The position numbers and the translations under genes were made by a program. A stretch of 64,000 bases of DNA from Dongshaea marina. Lineage in GTDB: Bacteria > Pseudomonadota > Gammaproteobacteria > Enterobacterales > Aeromonadaceae. Shown here in pieces: positions 55,863 to 64,000 of the stretch (its first letter is position 1; every line of letters begins with the position of its first letter). Location: contig NZ_CP028897.1 of the NCBI RefSeq assembly GCF_003072645.1, positions 1,377,658 through 1,441,657 of the forward strand, written 5' to 3'. The notes beneath the pieces were generated by a model. It had not been told where the DNA came from and searched no databases. It saw only the letters and a list, made by a program, of their open reading frames with translations.

Positions 55863-57818
55863 TTAGGATTTAAAGCGCCCAACCAGGCTATTGAGCTCTC
55901 CGGCGAGATCAGACAGGGAGCTTGAGTTGCTCTGAGCACTGCCTGCTACTTCGGAGACCAGCCCTGCATCTGTGTGGATCTGCTCAATGTGGCGGTTGAT
56001 CTCTTCTGCGACCTGGTGCTGCTCTTCGGCGGCAGCGGCAATCTGAGTATTCATATCCTTGATCACAGTGACCGAGTTCTGAATATTGCTGAAAGCCTCC
56101 TGAACTCTGCCGGTGGAGGATACTGTATCTTCTGACTTATTGAGACTCTGGTTCATCTGGCCGGCAACCTCGCGGGTCTTCTTCGCCAGTTTTTCGAGAA
56201 GATCGTTGATCTCTTCGGTGGAGTCTGAGGTACGCTGAGCCAGGGCGCGAACCTCATCGGCGACCACGGCGAAGCCTCGGCCCTGCTCACCGGCGCGGGC
56301 TGCCTCAATCGCGGCGTTCAGAGCCAGCAGGTTGGTCTGCTCGGCGATACCGCGGATGGTATCCAGGATGGTGGTGATATTATTACTCTCCTGCTCGAGC
56401 TGGTGGATGGCGTCTGCAGACTCCTTGATGGCGCCACTGAGTTCTCCGACAGAGTTGACGGTGTCACTGATGAGGGTTTGTCCCTCTTGGGTCTGTTGCT
56501 GCCCCTCTTCGGCAGACTCGGCAGCCTGAACACAGTTTCTGGCAACCTCATTGGCGGTTGCCACCATCTCATGGAAAGCGGTTGAAACCATATCCACGGC
56601 CTGGGACTGGCGCCCTGCAGCATCTGTCATTTCGGTTGAGATCCCGGTGGCTTGCTCCGAGGCATCTCCGACCTGAACAGAGGCACCCTTTATATCTGTC
56701 ACCAGGTTACGGATACTGGAGAGGAAGCGGTTAAAGTTATCAGCGAGCTGAGCGGTTTCATCTTTACCCTTGATGTCGATGGTGCGGCGCAGATCTCCTT
56801 CACCCTCGGCAATTTCATGCAAGCTACTGGTGACCTGGCGGATTGGATTGGCTATCAGTTGAGCCAGGACACCACCGAGCAGAGCAAACAAAATGGCTAA
56901 GATGATACCGATTACCATGATGGTATAGGTGATCTGGTTGGCACTGGCCATGATTTCGGACTTATCGATCAGGCCAATAAACTTCCAGCCCAGGGAGGGG
57001 GAGACATAGACGTTGACCATCATGTCAGTCCCATTGAGCTCAAGCTCCGCTGCGCCTGAGTCCATGCTTCCCAGTTTCTGGTAGGCTGCACCGAGCTCAT
57101 TAATCTTTTTGAAGTTATGCTCCGGGTTTGAGGCATCTACCAGGATATTACCCGTGTCTTCAACCAGCATCAGGTAGCCGGTTTTTCCCAGCTTAATTTT
57201 TTTGATGATGTTGGTCAGCCCCTTGAGTGATACATCGATCCCTATGGTTCCTCCGGGTTGCCCATTTTTAAGGTTAAAGGAGCGAACCGAGCTGACTAAC
57301 ACTGCATCATCCACATCATAGTAATAGGCCTCGGTGCGGATCACCTGACCAGAGCCATCCTGCCCGCTTTTATACCAGGGGCGAATGCGCGGGTCATAAT
57401 TCCCCCGGGTATCTCCCTTGGGCCATTGGATGTAACCGCCATTCACTGTTCCCAGGTAGATGTAGGCGTACCCCGGATGCGAGTCACCGAAGGTTTTAAA
57501 CTGTTTGAAGATCTGACTTTCAAGGCCGCCGTTCTGATCCGGAGTCATCGGGCCCTTAGGGGCATTCATATAATCGGTAATGCTCTCATCGATCGCCAGG
57601 ATCAGGGGATCGGTGGCGAAGAAATTGACATTTTCAGTGATGGTCTGGAAGTAGATATCCAGAGCATTATCGACCTGGCGAATTTCACGTGTGCTTGAGT
57701 TCGCAAACTGTTCCTGGGCTTCGGTTCTTAGTTTGTTGACCACAAACAGCGAAATGATCAACAGCGGCAGTATGGTGGTGGCAAGAAAAGCCAAGATTAA
57801 CTTCTGTTTGATACTCAT
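55863..57818 (-). CDS. Methyl-accepting chemotaxis protein with dCache sensor
   Basis: 651 aa. A first membrane helix ([20 protein letters not shown]) precedes a periplasmic double-Cache-like domain (about residues 35-280; [40 protein letters not shown]). The second helix ([20 protein letters not shown]) leads to HAMP and the signalling domain with the conserved tip [35 protein letters not shown]. dCache domains often bind amino acids; the ligand here is unknown. There is no NWETF-type C-terminal pentapeptide, so adaptation may rely on other receptors for CheR/CheB tethering. No chemotaxis genes lie beside it. Confidence 0.93.
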   Translation of the reverse strand: MSIKQKLILAFLATTILPLLIISLFVVNKLRTEAQEQFANSSTREIRQVDNALDIYFQTITENVNFFATDPLILAIDESITDYMNAPKGPMTPDQNGGLESQIFKQFKTFGDSHPGYAYIYLGTVNGGYIQWPKGDTRGNYDPRIRPWYKSGQDGSGQVIRTEAYYYDVDDAVLVSSVRSFNLKNGQPGGTIGIDVSLKGLTNIIKKIKLGKTGYLMLVEDTGNILVDASNPEHNFKKINELGAAYQKLGSMDSGAAELELNGTDMMVNVYVSPSLGWKFIGLIDKSEIMASANQITYTIMVIGIILAILFALLGGVLAQLIANPIRQVTSSLHEIAEGEGDLRRTIDIKGKDETAQLADNFNRFLSSIRNLVTDIKGASVQVGDASEQATGISTEMTDAAGRQSQAVDMVSTAFHEMVATANEVARNCVQAAESAEEGQQQTQEGQTLISDTVNSVGELSGAIKESADAIHQLEQESNNITTILDTIRGIAEQTNLLALNAAIEAARAGEQGRGFAVVADEVRALAQRTSDSTEEINDLLEKLAKKTREVAGQMNQSLNKSEDTVSSTGRVQEAFSNIQNSVTVIKDMNTQIAAAAEEQHQVAEEINRHIEQIHTDAGLVSEVAGSAQSNSSSLSDLAGELNSLVGRFKS

Positions 57819-58007
57819 AGCTAGTTCCCTGCTAATGACTCAGGCGGTTCTCATTTCAGTATAGACAGGGTTCGGGAAGCTGTTTAACTCTGGACTCTAT
57901 TGAGTTAGTGGGTTCAGGCTTATCTTCAAAGAGGATGGAGTGATTGTGCCGGAGAAACAGCTTAACCGAGCGGGGACTCACGTGGGCGGCTGACTTGAGA
58001 TTGATGA

Positions 58008-58031
58008 GCGGCGCTAGCATTGCAGCGCCGC
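58008..58031 (-). terminator. Hairpin after the DUF945 gene
   Basis: GCGGCGCT and AGCGCCGC pair around eight bases, 12 bp past the stop codon. No T-tract, so termination is uncertain. Confidence 0.45.
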
Positions 58032-58042
58032 CAGGAGGAGGC

Positions 58043-59294
58043 TTATTTCACCTCGGGAAACATCATAGGACGACCATTGAGGCTCATTTTTCCCTGTTGG
58101 TAGCTAAAGTCCAGATTCAGCCGATCGTCTTTGGCGATCAGAACACCTTTCGCAACCGCATGCTTAAGGCTGGCGCCAAACCCATTAATCACCTCCAGCT
58201 TCTGTGGCAAAGACAAAGAGATAGATGCCTGGCTATGGCTTATCAGGGCAAACATGGGGGGATCTGAGATTGACTGTCATCCCGAAGCTTTAGCTCGCCC
58301 TTGCCGGAGATGGCTCCCCAGGGAGACTGACTGCTGAGCTGATGTATGGTCAGGTTCAGCCCATGGCTCAATACTTTCATTCCCACCTGCATGTTTTGTT
58401 GCTGCATCTGCTGGGGTGTCAGGCTGGCGAGGGACTGCTGATAGGCTGCAAGCTCCTCTGGGCTGGGGAGTTTGAGATCGGCCAGAGTCAGATTTAACTT
58501 GCTGTCCTTAAACTGATGCTTGGGATCATTAAATTGCAGCTTATCGACAGCCAGTTTCAGGTGACTGGTCAGGCGCTGACTGTCAGACCATTGGTTATCG
58601 AGATTGACCTTGAGCTGTTCAAGTTTGGATTGCTTTTTATCGACATGAGCACTCCACTTTTCGAGGGTCAGCCGCATCTTTGAGCTATGCTCCATGATCC
58701 CGCTTGCCTTGCTGGCGAATCCTTTCAGGCTTTGCTGCACTCCGTTGACCCTGAGGTCAAACTCTTGCAGGTGCGCACTGGATTGAAATTCCTTACTTCT
58801 AAGGTTGATGGAGAAGTGGCCATCGAGAGGGGTCGAATGGATACTGAGATCTTTCTCCTGGTAATTGGCAGGCGCCAAACGCCAGCTATTTGTATAGGTT
58901 CCAAGAGCCGTCAGAGACTCCTGGATCCTGACCGGTGTCTTGGTTCCAAACAGTTGCTTAAGCTGCTTGGAAAGCTCGGGATCTACCGCATGGATCACCG
59001 ACTCCCCCGGGTATAAAAAGGCAGGTATTTGAGCTGAGTCACGATCTCAAACTGTAGTGGCTTATCCTGCAACAGGTTCTTGTTGATCTGCAGGTGGGTA
59101 ACAATCTTTGCGCCTAAAAGGGAGTTATCAAAAGATACCGGGGTTAGCTGATAGCTATGACCTTTCAGGTTTGCCTGAGTCAGGAGGTTTTGGTAGCTGT
59201 CTTTGGCATGAGAGCTGGTATACCAGATACTGCCTGCAGCCAGGATCAGTATCAACAGGATAATCGACAGAGCAATCTTATAGCTTGAGCGCAT
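58043..59294 (-). pseudogene. DUF945/YdgA-like envelope protein, two frameshifts
   Basis: About 417 codons. The start MRSSYKIALSIILLILILAA and GSIWYTSSHAKDSYQNLLTQ give a signal anchor followed by the DUF945 beginning. The middle part is polar and ends with SPWGAISGKGELKLRDDSQS, and the last part SLPQKLEVINGFGASLKHAV with NLDFSYQQGKMSLNGRPM is typical of the family C-terminus. The frame breaks at a G5 run (about 59008-59012, minus-strand sense) and at a C6 run (about 58256-58261). One added base at each joins the three pieces without loss. E. coli YdgA has no firm function. It is likely anchored in the inner membrane facing the periplasm. Confidence 0.78.
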
Positions 59295-59472
59295 CGGTGG
59301 CTCCTTGTAAAAACGTTGCGGCTAGGATAGGAGATCCCCAGACTTTTTCAAAGTAATTCACGGTTATCCCTGAAAAAGAGGACTGACAGGGGCCTGGCAA
59401 ACAGGGCATGGGTTCGCTATCGGCGGGTTGCTTGGCTATCTTTTGACTAAAAGGAGCTTTGAGATCAGTTCG

Positions 59473-60234
59473 ATGAAATGGATGCTGTTACTGCTTGGGA
59501 TCTATAGCCATTTCTGCCTGGCAATGAAGGTTGAGATCGCCAATGGTGAGTGGCCCCCCTGGAACTCAGCAAAAATTGATGGGGGAGGACTCGCGTCACA
59601 GATCGTGCGTCAGGCTTTTGTCCGGGAGGGGGTGAAGGTCGAATACCATTTTATGTCTTGGGATAAGGGGTTTGAGATGGCTCGCCAGGGCAAGCTCGAT
59701 GCCACCATCGGCTGGATCTATTCTGAGAAACGGGCTCAGGATTTTTATTTCAGTACCCCGATTTTTGCGGCTAATAATTACTGGTTTTATCGAAAAGACA
59801 ACTCAAATACCCCCTTTGACTGGGAGGCCCTGGATAAGATCAAGACTCTGCGCCTTGGCATGACCAAGGGATACCTGTACGGAGAGGAGTTTAATGAGCT
59901 CAGTCGTCACTCCGGAGTGACTGTGACCGAGCTGGCGAGTGACAAGGAGGGTTTTGAAAAACTAAACAGCGGTAAGATCGATCTGTTTCCGGTCAACCTG
60001 TGTGTCGGTTACTTCCTGATCCGAACCTATTTTCCCGCTGAGTTCAGCAGCTTCTCTCATGCTCCGACTCCCATCTCTGTGTTCGATCACTATCTGCTTT
60101 TTAGTAAGAAGTCGCCCAATAGTAGGAAATTGGTAGAGATCTTTAATTCCGGGATGGAGAAACTTAAAAAGAGCAGGTTCCTGCACAAAGTGGGTCGAAA
60201 GTGCTTTAGCTCCTGGCAGATGAGTAATGATTGA
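59473..60234 (+). CDS. Periplasmic solute-binding protein, family 3 (amino-acid type)
   Basis: 253 aa from ATG 59473, which gives a signal peptide (MKWMLLLLGIYSHFCLA); a TTG at 59428 would bury it. The mature sequence KVEIANGEWPPWNSAKIDGG and GLASQIVRQAFVREGVKVEY, then GKLDATIGWIYSEKRAQDFY, follow the SBP_bac_3 fold found in amino-acid binding proteins. There are no ABC permease or ATPase genes next to it, so it is an orphan binding protein or a sensor-type protein. Its stop lies 80 bp before the nfeD ATG. Confidence 0.85.
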   Translation: MKWMLLLLGIYSHFCLAMKVEIANGEWPPWNSAKIDGGGLASQIVRQAFVREGVKVEYHFMSWDKGFEMARQGKLDATIGWIYSEKRAQDFYFSTPIFAANNYWFYRKDNSNTPFDWEALDKIKTLRLGMTKGYLYGEEFNELSRHSGVTVTELASDKEGFEKLNSGKIDLFPVNLCVGYFLIRTYFPAEFSSFSHAPTPISVFDHYLLFSKKSPNSRKLVEIFNSGMEKLKKSRFLHKVGRKCFSSWQMSND

Positions 60235-60314
60235 AAGGTTGGACATCGCAGTCTGGTGGATTCGGGGAGTCCAGAGGCATGCCCTGTCGTAATACGAGGC
60301 AAAGGAGTCTTGTT

Positions 60315-61630
60315 ATGTGTCGATGGCTGGGGAGCGTGGCTCTGTTGCTGCTCTGGAGCTTTTGTGTCAGATCGGAGATCCTGCTACTCAAGGTCGATGG
60401 TGCCATCAGTCCGGGAGTGGCCCGCTATCTTAATCAACAGTTACAGCAAGCCCAGCAGCAGCCAGAGCCTCCGGAGCTGGTGGTCATTGGTCTCAACACC
60501 CCGGGAGGCTTTGTCACATCGCTGCGCCAGATCAACCAGGATATTCTGAGTTCCCAAATCCCCATTGCTATCTATGTCTCCCCCAGCGGAGCGCGGGCGA
60601 TGAGCGCCGGGACCTATATGCTTTACGCGGCCCATATCGCGGCGATGGCTCCGGCAACCACTCTGGGGGCAGCGACCCCTGTGTCATTTTCTGTGATCCC
60701 GCAGCAGGCAGAGAAATCAAAACAGGCTGAGATGCAGCAGCAAACGATGCAACGCAAGATCAGAAATGACGCCATCGCTTATTTAAGATCTCTTGCCAAA
60801 CTCAGGGGACGTAACCACCAGTGGGCTGAGCAGGCGATTACCGAGTCGGCAACCCTTTCCAGTGAAGAGGCTCATGAGCTGGGGGTGATTGAGCATGTCT
60901 CACCGACCCTCAGCAGCTTGATTGACACCCTTGAAGGGCGGGAGGTCAAGGTTGGGGATAAGGCTGTAGTGCTCAATCTCAGGGACCAGAGGATTCGTGA
61001 GGTCACACCGGACTGGCAGCATCAGCTATTGATTTTCATCAGTGATCCCAATGTGGCTTATCTGCTGCTGATGATTGGGGTCTTCGGCATTTTTATTGAA
61101 ATTTATACTCCGGGCATGGGATTGCCGGGGATTTTGGGAGGGATCTGCCTGCTGATGGCTCTCTATACATTTAGTGCCTTGCCGTTGACCGGTACCGGGA
61201 TTGCCCTGCTGCTGTTCGGGCTGGTGCTGTGGGGGCAGAGGCGATGCGTCCGGGACTCGGCGTGTTTGGGCTGGGGGGGACGCTGGCCCTGGTGGTGGGC
61301 TCCCTGTTACTGATTGATAGTGATCGCACCCAGCTGACCATCGCCTGGCCCGTTGTGGCAGCCGTTGCCGTTGCCGGAACTGTGTTCTTGCTGGTGGTGA
61401 TGCGTCTTCTCTATCGGGAGCGTCACCAGCTGCCGGTGAGTGGATCTGAGAGCTTCATCGGTAAACCTGCCGAGGCGGTTTTTGATTTTAAGACTGAGGG
61501 GGAAGTCTGGTTTGAGGGGGAACGCTGGAAAGCGGTAAGCCTGGTACCGGTTAATCGGGGAGATCAACTACGAGTAATCGGGCGACGGGGTTTGATATTG
61601 GAGGTTGAGTCATGGGACCAACAAGCATAG
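60315..61630 (+). pseudogene. NfeD-family membrane serine protease, one frameshift
   Basis: About 438 codons from ATG 60315 (AAAGGAG seven bases upstream). A signal peptide (WLGSVALLLLWSFCVRS) precedes a ClpP-like domain: LVVIGLNTPGGFVTSLRQIN and SPSGARAMSAGTYMLYAAHI, where the Ser of SAGTYM is the likely nucleophile. Membrane helices (LLLMIGVFGIFIEIYTPGMG, LPGILGGICLLMALYTFSAL) and a C-terminal OB-fold NfeD domain (IGKPAEAVFDFKTEGEVWFE) follow. A G5 run at about 61231-61236 lacks one base; correcting it gives LVLWGAEAMRPGLGVFGLGG. The end overlaps the slipin gene by 19 bp. The pair is a known operon thought to process or maintain membrane proteins. Confidence 0.88.
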
Positions 61631-62391
61631 AGCTTTGGGGATATTTCCCCGCAATACTACTAATTCTGGTTATCCTGTTTCTGTTTGCCGCGCTTAGGAT
61701 CCTGCGTGAATATGAGCGTGGTGTGGTGTTTTTGCTGGGACGTTTTTATCGGGTAAAGGGACCAGGGCTGGTGATCATTATTCCCTTCATTCAGCAGATG
61801 GTTCGGGTGGATCTTCGAACCATAGTGATGGACGTTCCGACACAGGATGTGATCTCCCGGGATAATGTGTCGGTGAAGGTCAACGCGGTGATCTATTTTC
61901 GGGTAATAGAGCCTCAGCCTGCGATTATCCAGGTTGAAAACTATTTGGATGCGACCAGCCAGCTGGCACAGACTACTCTGCGTTCGGTATTGGGGCAGCA
62001 TGAGCTGGATGAGATGCTGGCTTCCCGGGAGATCCTGAACCGGGATATTCAGAAGATCCTCGATCAGCACACCGACTGCTGGGGGATCAAGGTCTCCAAT
62101 GTGGAGATCAAGCATGTCGATCTCGATGAATCGATGATCCGGGCCATTGCACGCCAGGCCGAAGCTGAGCGGGCACGCCGGGCAAAAGTAATTCATGCAG
62201 ATGGCGAGATGCAGGCATCACAAAAGCTGTTGGAGGCAGCGCAAACCCTCAGTCAACAACCCGAGGCGATTCAGCTCAGGTACCTACAGACATTGACGGA
62301 GATTGCCGGAGATAAGAGTAACACCATAGTCTTTCCGCTTCCGGTTGAGTTAATGACCCAGCTTCTCAAAAATGCTTCCAGGCAGTCCTGA
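61612..62391 (+). CDS. Slipin-family SPFH/Band 7 membrane protein
   Basis: 259 aa. An N-terminal helix ([20 protein letters not shown]) is followed by the Band 7 domain: [40 protein letters not shown]-type segment ([20 protein letters not shown]) and the [20 protein letters not shown] coiled-coil. This is the stomatin/slipin pattern; such proteins form rings or scaffolds in the membrane and are the usual partners of NfeD. The reading frame begins inside the nfeD end. A 10-bp hairpin (62400-62424) follows the stop. Confidence 0.92.
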   Translation: MGPTSIELWGYFPAILLILVILFLFAALRILREYERGVVFLLGRFYRVKGPGLVIIIPFIQQMVRVDLRTIVMDVPTQDVISRDNVSVKVNAVIYFRVIEPQPAIIQVENYLDATSQLAQTTLRSVLGQHELDEMLASREILNRDIQKILDQHTDCWGIKVSNVEIKHVDLDESMIRAIARQAEAERARRAKVIHADGEMQASQKLLEAAQTLSQQPEAIQLRYLQTLTEIAGDKSNTIVFPLPVELMTQLLKNASRQS

Positions 62392-62399
62392 GTATGGAT

Positions 62400-62424
62400 A
62401 GGCTCTGTTATTTCAACAGAGCCT
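62400..62424 (+). terminator. Hairpin after the slipin gene
   Basis: AGGCTCTGTT and AACAGAGCCT pair around a five-base loop. No T-tract follows, so it may be a weak terminator. Confidence 0.5.
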
Positions 62425-62484
62425 GGGGCTTAGCCAGCTAAGGCGCTAGAATAGAGGGGGTCATTATAGTTCTGAGGGGTGGGA

Positions 62485-63657
62485 GTGAGTACCAAGAGTG
62501 ATACGGCCAAGGTGCGCCAACATAATCTGGGACTTGTTTATCAGGTCATCGATCACCATCAGCCTCTTTCACGAACCGAGCTGTCGCGCCTCAGTGGGTT
62601 ATCGACGGCCAGCATTACCAAAATATCCCGGGAGCTACTCGATGCTCGGGTGATCCGAGAGTGTGGCGAACTGCACTCATTGCGTGGCCGGCACCCGATC
62701 TTGCTGGAGCTGGATAGCCGGCACTTCCGCTACCTGGCGATGCGCCTTGGGCGGGGGTATGTCGCCATGGCGAGCTTTGATCTCAAGGGACGGTGCCTGC
62801 GCAAAGAGCGCTACACTCTTCTCTCCAGGGAGAAAGAGTCATTGACCCGGGAGCTGTTCAGCCATCTTGAGACCTTTACCCAGAAGTATCGTGACCGCCT
62901 GCTGGCGATGGCGGTGAGCCTGCCGGGGCGGGTCGATGATGAGCAGGGCTGGGTGCATCACTTTCCTTTTTACGATATTCATGATTGGCCTCTCAAGCAG
63001 TTGCTGGAGCAGACTTTTAGCATACCTTGCTTTGTATCCAGCTCTATTCACCCCTGGATCATGGCTGAACGCGCCTGGGGGGCAGCTCAAAAGAGCCAAA
63101 ATGCGCTGCTGATCCTGATCCAGGAAGATATCGGGGCGGGGGTGATCCTGGACGGACAACTGGTAAATAGTCGCCAAAGCCGGATTGGATCTCTCAATCA
63201 TCTGCCAACAGCCGACGGACAGCTGCCTTGCTACTGTGGCCATCAGGGCTGCGCCCGAACCGAGGTGACAACCTCTGCACTCGAGCGGAGTTATCTGGAG
63301 CTGACGGGCGATCGCCTGTCAGCCCGCGAGATCTGTGAGCTTGCCCTGGCAGAGGAGGGGAAGGCCCGGGAGCTGTTGATCACCCTGGGCCATGAGCTGG
63401 GGGCTTTGCTGGCGACCCTGGTTATCTTTTTTAACCCACAAACTCTGCTGTTCAGCGGCGAGCTGCTTGCGGCGGCATCCATCTTGTTTCCGCTGTTTCG
63501 CCAGGAGATTTCGGCAAGGGTACCGCGAGAATACTTTGAACACCTGTCGATTGAGGCAACCTGCTTCTACGAGGATCCGACCCGCCCCACGGCGATCCTG
63601 GTTCAGGAGGCTCTGTTTGATGGATTTTTGCTCAGCAGGGTCACTCAGCCATGTTAA
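62485..63657 (+). CDS. ROK-family transcriptional regulator (NagC/Mlc-like)
   Basis: 390 aa from GTG 62485, which has GAGGGG six bases upstream; GTG 62479 is possible. The N-terminal winged helix reads VRQHNLGLVYQVIDHHQPLS and RTELSRLSGLSTASITKISR. The ROK domain has EDIGAGVILDGQLV and the zinc motif CYCGHQGCARTE, as in Mlc and NagC. Such proteins repress sugar uptake and amino-sugar genes and are relieved by sugars or by PTS proteins. The control target is not evident; no PTS or sugar genes are in the window. The stop overlaps the end of the next, convergent gene by 17 bp. Confidence 0.9.
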   Translation: MSTKSDTAKVRQHNLGLVYQVIDHHQPLSRTELSRLSGLSTASITKISRELLDARVIRECGELHSLRGRHPILLELDSRHFRYLAMRLGRGYVAMASFDLKGRCLRKERYTLLSREKESLTRELFSHLETFTQKYRDRLLAMAVSLPGRVDDEQGWVHHFPFYDIHDWPLKQLLEQTFSIPCFVSSSIHPWIMAERAWGAAQKSQNALLILIQEDIGAGVILDGQLVNSRQSRIGSLNHLPTADGQLPCYCGHQGCARTEVTTSALERSYLELTGDRLSAREICELALAEEGKARELLITLGHELGALLATLVIFFNPQTLLFSGELLAAASILFPLFRQEISARVPREYFEHLSIEATCFYEDPTRPTAILVQEALFDGFLLSRVTQPC

Positions 63658-64000
63658 TATCGTAGAAGTAGCAAAAACGCTCTTCAAGACGCAGAAAATC
63701 GATGGCGGCTTGGGAAAGATCATCTATCTTTGCCGGACCGGCAATGGTGATGTCACAGAGAGTGAGATCCAGAATGTCGACTCCTTCGGGTCTTTGGCCC
63801 TGCTCGAAGGGGTGCACCTTGGGCTTGAGAGGATCGTTTGGCTGGGTGCTAACCACGATCGCCGGCTTTCCGTTACTCAGGTTGACGACAGTCCCAGGGG
63901 GGTAGGGACCCATCACCTTGATCAGGGCGCTGGTCAGGGTCGGATCATACTTGTTGGAGAGCTTAAACAGCATGGCGATCACCTGATTCGGCTGCTTGCG
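63641..64000 (-). CDS. C-terminal part of a probable HD-GYP-domain protein
   Basis: The frame is open to the window edge, giving the last 119 residues. VIAMLFKLSNKYDPTLTSAL, IKVMGPYPPGTVVNLSNGKP and AIVVSTQPNDPLKPKV match the segment that follows the HD-GYP catalytic core of c-di-GMP phosphodiesterases. The catalytic residues themselves lie outside the window, so activity cannot be judged. If right, this is a second c-di-GMP turnover gene besides the one at 13.6 kb. Confidence 0.65.
   Translation of the reverse strand, partial: RKQPNQVIAMLFKLSNKYDPTLTSALIKVMGPYPPGTVVNLSNGKPAIVVSTQPNDPLKPKVHPFEQGQRPEGVDILDLTLCDITIAGPAKIDDLSQAAIDFLRLEERFCYFYDINMAE

Overview
The window looks like a chromosomal segment of a gammaproteobacterium, probably marine and near the Vibrionales/Aeromonadales/Alteromonadales. 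The evidence is the conserved run greA / yhbY / rlmE / ftsH / folP / glmM / secG / tRNA-Leu(GAG) / tRNA-fMet / rimP / nusA / infB / rbfA / truB / rpsO and then pnp, with protein sequences close to the Enterobacteria/Vibrio versions, plus TamA/TamB, a BCCT choline carrier, a YdeP-like molybdoenzyme and a methyl-accepting chemotaxis protein. I cannot name the species.

Layout. 1-7 kb: partial APC permease, an IS5-family element lying inside a hairpin loop, a YdeP-type molybdopterin oxidoreductase, a CDP-alcohol phosphatidyltransferase and a TVP38/TMEM64-disulfide reductase fusion. 7-18.4 kb: tamA-tamB, an IS982-family element, a PAS-GGDEF-EAL protein, a hairpin-rich repeat array and a gene of unknown function. 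18.7-32.5 kb: the housekeeping block for transcription, translation, ribosome maturation and folate/cell wall synthesis. 33.7-49.2 kb: a block of accessory genes (peptide ABC transporter, AraC/LysR regulators, acyltransferase, MscS channel, BetT, MHS-family MFS carrier, FUSC protein) that separates rpsO from pnp, which are normally adjacent. 49.4-64 kb: pnp, a VOC protein, a TpsB-type outer-membrane transporter, suhB, a chemoreceptor, a DUF945/YdgA-like protein, a family 3 solute-binding protein, nfeD plus slipin, a ROK regulator and the tail of an HD-GYP-like protein.

Two window-wide patterns stand out. First, six intergenic blocks (about 16.66-17.43, 31.96-32.05, 32.57-32.96, 39.10-39.24, 51.61-52.00 and 54.57-54.83 kb) are dense arrays of short perfect hairpins. 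Their stems differ between copies but stay complementary, while loops (TCCA/TCCC, GGTG, TATCGCC) and spacers (CCAGYTCRGC) are conserved. Two copies have CTAGAGC-type terminal inverted repeats and one has a 15-bp terminal repeat. Most lie directly 3' of a gene and in the same sense. This is the best candidate for an undescribed system here. Second, seven genes carry eleven single-base deletions, nearly all in homopolymer runs. That argues for systematic under-calling of homopolymers in the assembly, or less likely for many parallel pseudogenes. The TAG codon inside betT is of a different kind.

The genes fit a free-living, osmotically responsive, motile bacterium: osmolyte uptake (BetT, possibly the MHS carrier), tension release (MscS), envelope biogenesis (TamA/B, TpsB, NfeD/slipin, DUF945) and c-di-GMP/chemotaxis signalling.
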